Assembly (NCBI GenBank): GCA_030424545.1
Contig: JAUHWL010000006.1
Coordinates: 1 to 64,000, forward strand
Origin: Bacteroidia bacterium
GTDB taxonomy: Bacteria; Bacteroidota; Bacteroidia; Flavobacteriales; Schleiferiaceae
Length of the DNA: 64,000 bases
Reading direction: 5' to 3'
Under the pieces are notes generated by a model. The model was given only the letters and a program-made list of their open reading frames with translations, did not search any database and was not told the origin of the DNA. Position numbers and translations under genes: made by a program. This document shows positions 56,896 through 64,000 of the stretch, piece by piece. Each line of letters starts with the position of its first letter. The first letter of the stretch is position 1.

Positions 56896-57903
56896 ATGGG
56901 AGCGATACAGAAAGCGGCAATTATTTCTTTGGTTTTTATCTTTTTTGTAATTATTGCAGGAAGTATTGTGCGCATGACAGGCTCAGGCATGGGGTGTCCA
57001 GATTGGCCGAAATGTTTTGGGTACATTATTCCACCAACAGAAGAAGCCCAAGTGCTGTGGCAGCCAGACAAAACATATCACAAAGGGCAAATGATTGTGA
57101 AAGATGAGGCCATGTGGAGTGCCCGTTTGGATTTTACATCGGGGCAATCATTTAACATAGAACATTGGGAAAAATATACAAGACATGCGTATGCAACATT
57201 TAATCCAACCCATACTTGGATAGAATATATAAACAGATTGTTTGGTGCCGCAAGCGGTGTGCCCGTTTTAGTGCTGTTTGTTTTGGCGTTACTTAACATA
57301 AAAAAGTTTCCGATTATTTTTTTACTAAGTGCGGTAACGCTTTTTATGCTGGGCTATGAGGCATGGCTAGGCAAACTTGTAGTAGACGGGAATTTAGTGC
57401 CCCATGCCATTACAAAGCACATGTTTGGTAGTATGGCTATAGTTGCATTGTTATTAACCATAATTTCTAAAACAAGCCAGCGTAAAAGAATAGATGTGTC
57501 TAAAAGCTTTAAGGTGATGGTGGGTGTTTTATTTTTATTGTTAACCAGCCAAATACTTTTGGGCACACAAGTAAGAGAGCAAATAGACGAAATTGCCAAA
57601 TTGGGAGCAGAGCGCAGTACATGGATTGGCTTACTAGATGTAAAAATTCTTATTCACAGATCCTTTTCTTTGGTATTAATAGCAGGTGTTTTCTGGATAT
57701 TTTGGATAAACTGGAAAAATGATTACAACATGCATTCCGCATATTCATTACTGGTAATAACCCTTATTGAAATTGTTGCGGGTATAATTCTGTATTACTT
57801 TGATGTTCCAAAGTTTGCACAACCCATACACCTGTTGCTAGGTATTATTATGTTCTCTTATTTATTTTGGATGTTTATAAGAACATCAACCAGAAAGGCA
57901 TAA
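56896..57903 (+). CDS. ctaA: heme A synthase (COX15/CtaA)
   Basis: It oxidises the C8 methyl of heme O to give heme A for cytochrome oxidase. The 335-aa product has eight predicted membrane segments and the family motifs GSIVRMTGSGMGCPDWPKCFG (start), a conserved His in NPTHTWIEYINRLFG, VPHAITKHMFGS, LGTQVREQID and a second-half HRSFSLVL. The ATG at 56896 is preferred because an in-frame TTG 39 bases upstream overlaps the predicted promoter. It stands alone, without ctaB next to it. Confidence 0.93.
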   Translation: MGAIQKAAIISLVFIFFVIIAGSIVRMTGSGMGCPDWPKCFGYIIPPTEEAQVLWQPDKTYHKGQMIVKDEAMWSARLDFTSGQSFNIEHWEKYTRHAYATFNPTHTWIEYINRLFGAASGVPVLVLFVLALLNIKKFPIIFLLSAVTLFMLGYEAWLGKLVVDGNLVPHAITKHMFGSMAIVALLLTIISKTSQRKRIDVSKSFKVMVGVLFLLLTSQILLGTQVREQIDEIAKLGAERSTWIGLLDVKILIHRSFSLVLIAGVFWIFWINWKNDYNMHSAYSLLVITLIEIVAGIILYYFDVPKFAQPIHLLLGIIMFSYLFWMFIRTSTRKA

Positions 57904-57936
57904 AGCACGATTACGTTTTGAAAAAGAGGTGATTGA

Positions 57937-58170
57937 TTATAAAACGGTTGTGTCTAAATCATCCTTCAACTCGTAGTAAATATCAAATGCTCTAAAGCTA
58001 TCAGAAAAAGGAACTTTAAGTTTTATTCCTCCAAACGGCCCCATTGGCATTAGGCTGTTCATATACACATCGTTTAAAATACATGTTATGCCATCAGATT
58101 CTAACCTAGCCTTAAGCAAGTAAGCTTGGGCGTGGGTGTCTAGAATTGCTATGGTAACGAGTTCTTCCAT
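57937..58170 (-). CDS. DUF2007 family protein
   Basis: The 77-aa protein (MEELVTIAILDTHAQAYLLK, then ARLESDGITCIL) fits DUF2007, small proteins with a PII-like or ferredoxin-like fold and unknown role. It overlaps the gldD 3' end by 22 bases and is the last gene of the ssb-gldE-gldD run. Confidence 0.8.
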   Translation of the reverse strand: MEELVTIAILDTHAQAYLLKARLESDGITCILNDVYMNSLMPMGPFGGIKLKVPFSDSFRAFDIYYELKDDLDTTVL

Positions 58171-58757
58171 TCAAGACTTTCTATTATGTGCACCATTTCG
58201 TTAAACATAAAGTTGTTTACGGGTTTTAATGAGTCTGCATTGGGCACGCTATAAAAGTAAAGAACTCCTCTTAAAAAATGGTGCGTACTATCTGTAACAA
58301 AAAACTGGGTGCTACTGGCCGCATTTCCTTGCATATTGTACATCAAACCGTACACCTTTTTGCCTTGGTCTATATATTCTCTTTCGCCTATTCCCTCTGC
58401 GTTTGTGGCATGTTTGTAAGCAAGGTTTTGCGCTTCGTTTAAGATGGTGTGTAGTTGTTCTTCGTTGGCAATAGGCTTATAGGTAAACTGCACGGTTGCT
58501 TTTATAGAGGGGTAGTATGCATCGCCCCAACAATCTTTTTTAGGAACCCAATTAGCTTTTGTATTTAAATCAAATGAATAAGGGCAATTTGTTTGCAGAG
58601 GTTGGTATTGCGCAGTTGGCAATCCAATTCTAAAATAAGCGCGTGGTTTGGGTTGGAAATCTTCTGTACAAGCAAAGGTTAGTAAGACAAGGCTAAGAAT
58701 CAGATATGTTTTCTTCGGGAATTGTAACCTTAATGCTTTGTATGCGTCTGTTTTCAA
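58149..58757 (-). CDS. gldD: gliding motility lipoprotein GldD
   Basis: The 202-aa lipoprotein (lipobox TFAC, Cys about residue 30) has the GldD features YFRIGLPTAQYQPL, CPYSFDLNTKA and VLYFYSVPNADSLKPV. GldD is needed for gliding and T9SS-linked functions in Flavobacterium. No ATG fits the start; the TTG at 58757 gives an N-terminus with KK before the hydrophobic segment and overlaps the gldE 3' end by 65 bases. A CTG further in is also possible. Confidence 0.88.
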   Translation of the reverse strand: MKTDAYKALRLQFPKKTYLILSLVLLTFACTEDFQPKPRAYFRIGLPTAQYQPLQTNCPYSFDLNTKANWVPKKDCWGDAYYPSIKATVQFTYKPIANEEQLHTILNEAQNLAYKHATNAEGIGEREYIDQGKKVYGLMYNMQGNAASSTQFFVTDSTHHFLRGVLYFYSVPNADSLKPVNNFMFNEMVHIIESLEWKNSLP

Positions 58758-60021
58758 TATTTTCTACCTTAAATTGATAATTGTTAAACTCTATAACCTC
58801 CATTTTTTCAGGTATTTTCCCTGAAACTTCTAGCAGTAATCCGGCTAAGGTATCAGAATCTCCTTTTACTTCTTCAAATGCATCTCCTTCAATCTCTAAC
58901 GCTTTGTAAAATTCGTAGAGTGGTGTGCGTCCTTCAAAGAGATACGTGCGTGGATCTAATTTTTTAAACGTAAGATCTTCGTCATCAAATTCATCGCTAA
59001 TTTCACCTACAATTTCTTCAATAACATCCTCTAGGGTAATAACTCCGCTAGTGCCGCCAAATTCATCTACAACAATGGCAAGATGTATTTTCTTTTCCTG
59101 AAACTCGGTAAGTAAATCGTCTATCTTTTTGGTTTCGGGTACAAAAAATGGTTCTCTTAATAGCTTATACCAATTAAACGTCTTTCCTTTATCCATAAAA
59201 GGAAGCAAATCTTTAATGTATAAAACGCCTTTAATTTGGTCTAAATTATCATCGTAAACAGGAATCCTAGAATGGCCATGTTCTATTACAAAAGATAAAA
59301 TCTTATCGTAGGCTTCGTTTTTTTCAAGTGCTTTAACATCGGTTCTCGGTGTCATTATTTGCCGTACCGATGTATTGCCAAACCGTACAATTCCTTCTAA
59401 AATTTTTTGTTCTTCGTTGTCGTTGTTTTCGTCTTCTGTAAGCTCTAGTGCATGTTCTAAATCGCCTACGCTAATGGTGTTACTCTTGGCGGTTGTTTTA
59501 ATTAATGCCGAAGTGCCAATGAGCACTTTTATTAGAGGGGTAAAAAACTTGCCTGTAATAAAAAGTGGGCGCGCCATAATTTTTGCCAATTTAATGGGAG
59601 ATGCAGTGGCGTAAACTTTTGGCATAATTTCTCCAAAAAAGAGTATTAGAGTAGTCACCAAAACAATTTCTATAATAAAGGCGGCCAAAGGGTTTGCGGC
59701 AAAATTAAAAACAGACTGTAAGGCATATGTAGACAGTATTACTATACCTACGTTTACAAAGTTGTTGCTGATTAGAATTGTAGCTAATAGTCTTTGCGGT
59801 CTTTCTAAGAGTGTGTAGGCTAGCTGCTCATTCTTGTTTTTAGAATTTTTAAGCTCGTCTTTGGTAGTAGAGTTTAATGAGAAGAAAGAAACTTCTGAAC
59901 CAGAAATAAGTCCGGAAAGTAAGAGCAATGCTAAAATGACCAAAAAAATTGGTGCTAGCGTAAGCCAATCAATATCTTTAAAAAGGGTATTTAATAATAA
60001 ACTCGGGGGCTCTGGGTCCAA
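58693..60021 (-). CDS. gldE: gliding motility-associated protein GldE (CNNM/CorC family)
   Basis: The 442-aa product has a DUF21/CNNM membrane domain with four helices (about residues 15-195), a pair of CBS domains (about 215-340: IMTPRTDVKALE, VLYIKDLLPF, VVDEFGGTSGVITLEDVIEEIVGEI) and a C-terminal transporter-associated domain. It resembles magnesium/cobalt efflux proteins and is linked to gldD by synteny in Flavobacteriales. It starts at TTG (60021). Confidence 0.92.
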   Translation of the reverse strand: MDPEPPSLLLNTLFKDIDWLTLAPIFLVILALLLLSGLISGSEVSFFSLNSTTKDELKNSKNKNEQLAYTLLERPQRLLATILISNNFVNVGIVILSTYALQSVFNFAANPLAAFIIEIVLVTTLILFFGEIMPKVYATASPIKLAKIMARPLFITGKFFTPLIKVLIGTSALIKTTAKSNTISVGDLEHALELTEDENNDNEEQKILEGIVRFGNTSVRQIMTPRTDVKALEKNEAYDKILSFVIEHGHSRIPVYDDNLDQIKGVLYIKDLLPFMDKGKTFNWYKLLREPFFVPETKKIDDLLTEFQEKKIHLAIVVDEFGGTSGVITLEDVIEEIVGEISDEFDDEDLTFKKLDPRTYLFEGRTPLYEFYKALEIEGDAFEEVKGDSDTLAGLLLEVSGKIPEKMEVIEFNNYQFKVENIENRRIQSIKVTIPEENISDS

Positions 60022-60045
60022 TTTGATGTGTTTGGTTAGTAAAAT

Positions 60046-60519
60046 CTAAAAAGGTAGGTCATCATCATCTTCTGCTAATTTAAAATCAGCGTCAGCTTTT
60101 GTAGATGGTGTATTTGCGGGCTTAGGAGGAGTATATCCCTCTGTATTGGCACCACTGCGTTCTTTAATTAATTGAGCTTCTTCTTTGCTTGTTAAAAAGG
60201 TAATATTATCTCCAAAAATCTCTGTAGTGTAGCGTGTGTTGCCAGAATCATCTGTCCATGATCTGGTTCTAATTTTGCCTTCTAAATAGATTTTATGGCC
60301 TTTTTTCAAGTATTTCTCGCAAAGTTCTGCTAAGCCTTTTTTGCCAACGGTGATGTTGTGCCATTCTGTTTGGGTAACTTTTTCGCCTGCTCTATTGGTA
60401 TAGGTCTCAGATGTAGCAATAGAAAATTTAACCAACATCCCCCCACCTTCAAAGTGTTTAGCTTCTGGGTCTTTTCCCAGATTGCCAATCAACATTACTT
60501 TATTTAAAGATCCTGACAT
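60046..60519 (-). CDS. ssb: single-stranded DNA-binding protein
   Basis: The 157-aa product has an OB-fold (MSGSLNKVMLIGNLGKDPE, about residues 1-110), a Pro/Lys-rich linker and the acidic tip EDDDDLPF that recruits other replication and repair proteins. It lies between mutY and gldE. Confidence 0.97.
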   Translation of the reverse strand: MSGSLNKVMLIGNLGKDPEAKHFEGGGMLVKFSIATSETYTNRAGEKVTQTEWHNITVGKKGLAELCEKYLKKGHKIYLEGKIRTRSWTDDSGNTRYTTEIFGDNITFLTSKEEAQLIKERSGANTEGYTPPKPANTPSTKADADFKLAEDDDDLPF

Positions 60520-60536
60520 ATTAATTTACTTTCTAA

Positions 60537-60544
60537 CAAATATA
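60537..60544 (-). promoter_or_regulatory. ssb promoter -7 box
   Basis: The leftward TATATTTG ends 17 bases before the ssb ATG. No clear -33 element is present. Confidence 0.5.
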
Positions 60545-60568
60545 AAAATTCGGTTATCCAATTGATGG

Positions 60569-61576
60569 CTACAAATGTAGAAGATTTGCATCTATAAATC
60601 GTTTTAAAACAATAGGAAAAGCGAGTGTTTGTAACATGTCTACATCCACCCAATGGTATGTAGTTTTAGGCAATTGCTCTGGATGTTTAATTTGCCAAAA
60701 AGTAATGTGCAGGCGTTGGTGGCTTAATAGGTGTTTTACGGGTTCAGCCATTTTGGTGCCTTTTAAAACGGTAGCGTTTCCGTTTTCTGTTTCTATAAGC
60801 GGAAATTGAAAAAGCCCTTGCCAAATATCTTTATGGGTTCTTTTTTCAACCGCTATTTTGTTGTCTTTAAAAAGTATGAGATAAGACAAAAACCTATCTT
60901 TTACTGGTTTTGCTTTTGTTTTTACCGGAAGCTTTTCTACCGTGTTTGTATTGTACGCCACGCAAGTGCTAGAAAATATACATGTATTGCATTTCGGATT
61001 TTTTGGTGTGCAATGCAAAGCACCATATTCCATAATAGCTTGGTTGTAATCTCCAGGCAATGGGCATCCTTTTATTAATTTTTGGGCAAGTTGGTTAAAT
61101 TGCTTGATGCCCGCAGAGGAGTTTATGGGAGTTTCTATGCCGTAAATTCTAGAAAGTACGCGGTAAACGTTGCCATCAACAACGGCTATTTCTTCTTTAA
61201 AGCAAATTGAACTGATGGCTGCAGCCGTGTACGGACCGATACCTTTAATAGATAAAAGCGTACTATAATCTTTTGGGAAATTGCCATGAAATAAGGTTAC
61301 AATTTGATTCGCGGCAAGATGTAAATTACGGGCTCTAGAATAGTACCCCAAACCTTCCCAAGATTTAAGAACAGCATCAAGGGGCGCATTGGCCAAATCT
61401 TTTACAGTTGGGTAAGTAGAAATAAAATGATGATAGTATTTGGTGCCTTGCGCAATTCTAGTTTGCTGCATAATTACTTCAGAAAGCCATATGTTATATG
61501 GGTTTTTGGTTTTTCTCCAAGGTAAACTTCTTTTGTTTTCTGAATACCAAAGTCTTAATTGTATTTCAAAGTTCAT
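60569..61576 (-). CDS. mutY: A/G-specific adenine glycosylase MutY
   Basis: It removes adenine mispaired with 8-oxoguanine. The 335-aa protein has the catalytic Glu in SEVIMQQTRIAQG, the helix-hairpin-helix IKGIGPYTAAAI with catalytic Asp in AVVDGNVYRV, the 4Fe-4S cluster Cys pattern C-x6-C-x2-C-x5-C (about residues 189-205) and a NUDIX-like C-terminal domain. It diverges from hup. Confidence 0.96.
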   Translation of the reverse strand: MNFEIQLRLWYSENKRSLPWRKTKNPYNIWLSEVIMQQTRIAQGTKYYHHFISTYPTVKDLANAPLDAVLKSWEGLGYYSRARNLHLAANQIVTLFHGNFPKDYSTLLSIKGIGPYTAAAISSICFKEEIAVVDGNVYRVLSRIYGIETPINSSAGIKQFNQLAQKLIKGCPLPGDYNQAIMEYGALHCTPKNPKCNTCIFSSTCVAYNTNTVEKLPVKTKAKPVKDRFLSYLILFKDNKIAVEKRTHKDIWQGLFQFPLIETENGNATVLKGTKMAEPVKHLLSHQRLHITFWQIKHPEQLPKTTYHWVDVDMLQTLAFPIVLKRFIDANLLHL

Positions 61577-61629
61577 GAAAAGTACTGTAAATGAGCTATT
61601 TATAATTATAAAAAATTACGTTTAGAGCA

Positions 61630-61658
61630 TTGTTGTTACGGGTAAACCATTATATTTG
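61630..61658 (+). promoter_or_regulatory. hup promoter
   Basis: TTG at 61630-61632, 18 bases, TATATTTG at 61651-61658, then CGCCCCCG. The GC block matches the rRNA and rplU promoters. The ATG lies 42 bases after the box. Confidence 0.7.
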
Positions 61659-61700
61659 CGCCCCCGAAAATACAAGTATAACTCTTTAATATAGTGTGCA

Positions 61701-61994
61701 ATGACGAAAGCAGATATTGTTGCGAGATTGTCTGATAAAACAGGATTAGAAAAAGGTGATGTTCAAGCAATAATCGATGGATTTATGAGAGAAGTTCGTG
61801 TTTCTTTAGAATCTGGTGATAATGTTTATTTACGTGGTTTTGGAAGTTTTATTCTAAAAAAACGTGCTCAAAAAACAGGAAGAAATATTTCTTTAAACAC
61901 AACTTTAGTTATTCCAGCACATTACGTACCTGCATTTAAACCAGCAAAGGTTTTTGCAGAAACAGTAAAAGACAGTAATCCAGTAGAAGCATAA
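61701..61994 (+). CDS. HU/IHF family DNA-binding protein
   Basis: The 97-aa protein has the HU fold: helices (KADIVARLSDKTGLEKGDVQ), the DNA-arm region GFGSFILKKRAQKTGRNIS, and IPAHYVPAFKPAK. It bends DNA and helps organise the nucleoid. The next gene, a TPR protein, starts one base after its stop. Confidence 0.95.
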   Translation: MTKADIVARLSDKTGLEKGDVQAIIDGFMREVRVSLESGDNVYLRGFGSFILKKRAQKTGRNISLNTTLVIPAHYVPAFKPAKVFAETVKDSNPVEA

Positions 61995-61995
61995 G

Positions 61996-62505
61996 ATGAA
62001 AATTGGGCAAATTATAGTGGTTGTTGCGGCACTTGTGTTAACGGTGTTGATTTACAATTTTTCTAGAACACCCAATGATGCGGATTTACCAACACAAGAA
62101 GCAGAAGAAGTAGCCACTGTTGCCAGTGAAAACCCTGCTCTTGATGCCAAAGTTGAAGAGGCGGTAAATATGATTCAATCTGGCAATGGGGCGCCCATGC
62201 AAGCCATTGGCCTTTTGCGAGAAGTAATACAGGTAGATTCTAACCACGTAGGAGCCAATTTTTGGCTTGGTGAGTTTAGTTTGATGTCTGGTCAATACGA
62301 CAAAGCAATTGAACGCTTTAACAAGCTACTGCAAATGCAACCTGCAAATGCAGAATTTTGTATAAAACTTGCTCAATCCTATCAAGGAGCAGGGCAAACC
62401 AGTAAAGGGGTAGAAGTAATAAATGCGTTTATTGCTGCAAACCCTGAAGAAAAAATGAATGAACAGCTTAACGCTGTTCTAGAAAAAATGAGTGTTGAAC
62501 TTTAA
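61996..62505 (+). CDS. membrane-anchored TPR protein
   Basis: The 169-aa product has one N-terminal membrane segment (GQIIVVVAALVLTVLIYNF, about residues 3-21), an acidic linker and two to three TPR units (AIGLLREVIQVDSNHVGANF, QYDKAIERFNKLLQMQPANA). It begins one base after the HU-gene stop, and the pair is conserved in Flavobacteriales. Its partner is unknown. Confidence 0.82.
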   Translation: MKIGQIIVVVAALVLTVLIYNFSRTPNDADLPTQEAEEVATVASENPALDAKVEEAVNMIQSGNGAPMQAIGLLREVIQVDSNHVGANFWLGEFSLMSGQYDKAIERFNKLLQMQPANAEFCIKLAQSYQGAGQTSKGVEVINAFIAANPEEKMNEQLNAVLEKMSVEL

Positions 62506-62516
62506 AAAACTTAGTT

Positions 62517-62606
62517 ATGCCTAGCGGTAAAAAACGTAAACGCCATAAAATGGCAACACACAAGCGCAAAAAAAGACTTCGTAAGAATCGTCATAAAAAG
62601 AAGTAA
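62517..62606 (+). CDS. 29-aa highly basic protein, AURKAIP1/COX24-like (candidate ribosomal protein)
   Basis: This short gene encodes MPSGKKRKRHKMATHKRKK followed by RLRKNRHKKK; 21 of 29 residues are Lys, Arg or His. The pattern KKRKRHKM..HKRKKRLRKNR matches the AURKAIP1/COX24 C-terminal family, known from mitochondrial mS38 and mycobacterial bS22 in ribosomes. It is probably a small-subunit ribosomal protein. It follows the TPR gene by 11 bases. Confidence 0.85.
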   Translation: MPSGKKRKRHKMATHKRKKRLRKNRHKKK

Positions 62607-62628
62607 TCAAAAACTTTATTATTTTTTG

Positions 62629-62665
62629 ACATAAAGCACCACACCAAATGTGTGGTGCTTTATGT
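62629..62665 (+). terminator. hairpin between the small basic gene and rng
   Basis: ACATAAAGCACCACAC pairs with GTGTGGTGCTTTATGT (16 bp) around loop CAAAT. The following T-tract is short (GTTTG), so it may be a terminator or an RNA-processing or regulatory hairpin upstream of the RNase gene. Confidence 0.7.
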
Positions 62666-62700
62666 GTTTGATTACATATTAACTTTTAACTTCTTATAAA

Positions 62701-64000
62701 GTGCGCACAAAGCTGATTATTAATACTCGGCAAGAACAAGCTGTGATTGCACTACTACAAGATGATAAGCTTACGGAGCTTATTCTTGAAAAAAGTGATG
62801 ACAGGTTTTCTGTCGGTGATATTTATATGGGCAAGGCTAAAAAGCTAGCCACTGGATTAAATGCTGCATTTGTTGATGTAGGATATGAAAAAGATGCGTT
62901 TTTGCATTATCATGATCTTGGCCCACAAATACGCTCTTGGCAAAATTTTGTTTCTCGCACCAAAAAGGGAAAACAAACATGGAGTTTAACAAATTTTAAA
63001 CTTCAGCCACACATCAATAAAGATGGAAAAATTGATGAGGTCTTAAAAACAGGAATGGAGATATTGGTACAAATTGCCAAAGAACCCATCTCCTCTAAAG
63101 GCCCTAGAATTACATCAGAAATATCTTTACCCGGACGTTATGTTGTTCTCGTACCTTTTTCTGATCGAATTTCTATTTCTCAAAAAATTGTAGACCGTAA
63201 AGAAAGAGATAGACTAAAAAAGTTGGCGAGAAAAATTCAGCCTAACGGATTTGGTGTTATTGTAAGAACGGTAGCACAAGGTGTAAGTGTTCCTGAATTA
63301 GAAGGCGATTTAGAAAGCCTAACAAAAAAGTGGAGACAAATTCACCGTAAAATTTCTAAGGCTAAAGCCCCGAGCAGAGTGTCTAGAGAAATGAATCGGG
63401 CAAGTGCATTCTTGCGTGATGTATTCAATGATAGTTTTGAACAAATTATAGTGGATGATGCCGAATTGGCTGCGGAAATGAAAGAGTTTTTAGAAACTAT
63501 TCAACCAGGTAAGTCTAGTCTGGTTCATGAGTTTAAGGGGAAAACCCCAATCTTTCAATACCACGGCATAGACCGTCAAATAAAAACGGCATTTGGCAAA
63601 TCTGTATCTATGGCAAAAGGTGCTTATTTAATTATAGAGCACACCGAGGCCATGCACGTTATAGATGTAAATAGCGGTAACAGAACCAACGCATCAGAAA
63701 ATCAAGAAGAAAATGCTTTGGCAACAAACCTTCTTGCAGCAGAAGAAATTGCAAGACAATTGCGCCTACGCGATATGGGTGGGATAATTGTTGTTGATTT
63801 TATAGACATGCACAAAGGAGAGAACAAAAGAATTCTCTTGGATAAAATGCATGAGTTGATGAAAACAGACAGAGCGAAGCACAAAATATTGCCATTGAGC
63901 AAATTTGGTGTTCTAGAAATTACGCGTCAGCGTGTTCGCCCTGAAATGAATATTCCTACCCGCGAAGAAAACCCCGATGCCTTAGTAGAAGCCCCAATGA
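62701..64000 (+). CDS. rng: ribonuclease E/G, N-terminal 433 codons (runs off the window)
   Basis: From GTG at 62701 the frame is open to the window end. It has an S1-like domain (about residues 35-130, GDIYMGKAKKLATGLNAAFVD), the RNase-E/G core, and the catalytic metal-binding aspartates in HVIDVNSGNRT (about 320-330) and GGIIVVDFIDMHKGENK (about 360-376). It processes rRNA and turns over mRNA. The stop codon and C-terminus lie outside. Confidence 0.93.
   Translation, partial: MRTKLIINTRQEQAVIALLQDDKLTELILEKSDDRFSVGDIYMGKAKKLATGLNAAFVDVGYEKDAFLHYHDLGPQIRSWQNFVSRTKKGKQTWSLTNFKLQPHINKDGKIDEVLKTGMEILVQIAKEPISSKGPRITSEISLPGRYVVLVPFSDRISISQKIVDRKERDRLKKLARKIQPNGFGVIVRTVAQGVSVPELEGDLESLTKKWRQIHRKISKAKAPSRVSREMNRASAFLRDVFNDSFEQIIVDDAELAAEMKEFLETIQPGKSSLVHEFKGKTPIFQYHGIDRQIKTAFGKSVSMAKGAYLIIEHTEAMHVIDVNSGNRTNASENQEENALATNLLAAEEIARQLRLRDMGGIIVVDFIDMHKGENKRILLDKMHELMKTDRAKHKILPLSKFGVLEITRQRVRPEMNIPTREENPDALVEAPM

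Overview
The window is a chromosomal piece of a member of the phylum Bacteroidota, very probably order Flavobacteriales. The support is: promoters of the Bacteroidota type (TTG or TTTG, about 19 bases, TAnnTTTG); start codons without Shine-Dalgarno sequences although the 16S 3' end keeps CCTCC; type IX secretion (T9SS) sorting tails; the gliding genes gldD and gldE; and the gene neighbourhood hup/mutY/ssb/gldE/gldD/rng. Genes are mostly ordinary housekeeping genes in short operons. There are no complete insertion sequences, prophages or CRISPR arrays.

Layout. 1-3.9 kb: a small hypothetical gene and a leftward cassette (His-rich exported protein, lipoprotein, TonB-dependent receptor) that looks like a zinc or similar metal uptake system with an operator over its promoter. 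4.0-4.7 kb: a short-chain dehydrogenase. 4.7-10.4 kb: a complete rRNA operon (16S, tRNA-Ile, tRNA-Ala, 23S, 5S) behind five tandem promoters. 10.4-16.4 kb: a porin-like protein, a conserved exported protein that is often mislabelled asparagine synthetase B, dnaB and a lipoprotein. 16.4-29.8 kb: accA, a DMT transporter, an LptF/G permease, tgt, a glycosyltransferase, rsmG, an LpxL-like acyltransferase, pruA, fbp and mfd.

29.8-38.5 kb: four tandem paralogues (664-673 aa) of a secreted T9SS protein with an adhesin-like N-terminal domain, the most striking accessory block. 38.6-45.8 kb: an O-methyltransferase, an M16 peptidase, an S9 peptidase, a truncated T9SS-B remnant, a secreted thioredoxin-fold protein, a CoA-transferase and a DUF4286 protein, with several kinds of intergenic repeat. 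45.9-50.5 kb: a TPR protein that seems to start at ATT, a lipoprotein, serS, rpmA and an extended rplU. 50.6-57.9 kb: a catalytic/non-catalytic M16 pair, a radical SAM protein, a DUF3667 protein, a DMT transporter and heme A synthase. 57.9-64 kb: DUF2007, gldD, gldE, ssb, mutY leftward; hup, a TPR protein, a 29-aa basic protein and the start of RNase E/G rightward.

Themes. Highly expressed genes (rrn, rplU, hup) share a -7 box followed directly by a GC-rich block. Several genes (the metal cassette, dnaB, tgt, a DMT transporter) have the -7 box 5-7 bases before the ATG, which predicts leaderless or nearly leaderless mRNAs. Many genes start at TTG, GTG or perhaps ATT. Three heptanucleotide repeat arrays of different sequence lie between genes. 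All functions are read from sequence patterns and family knowledge; no database search was possible.
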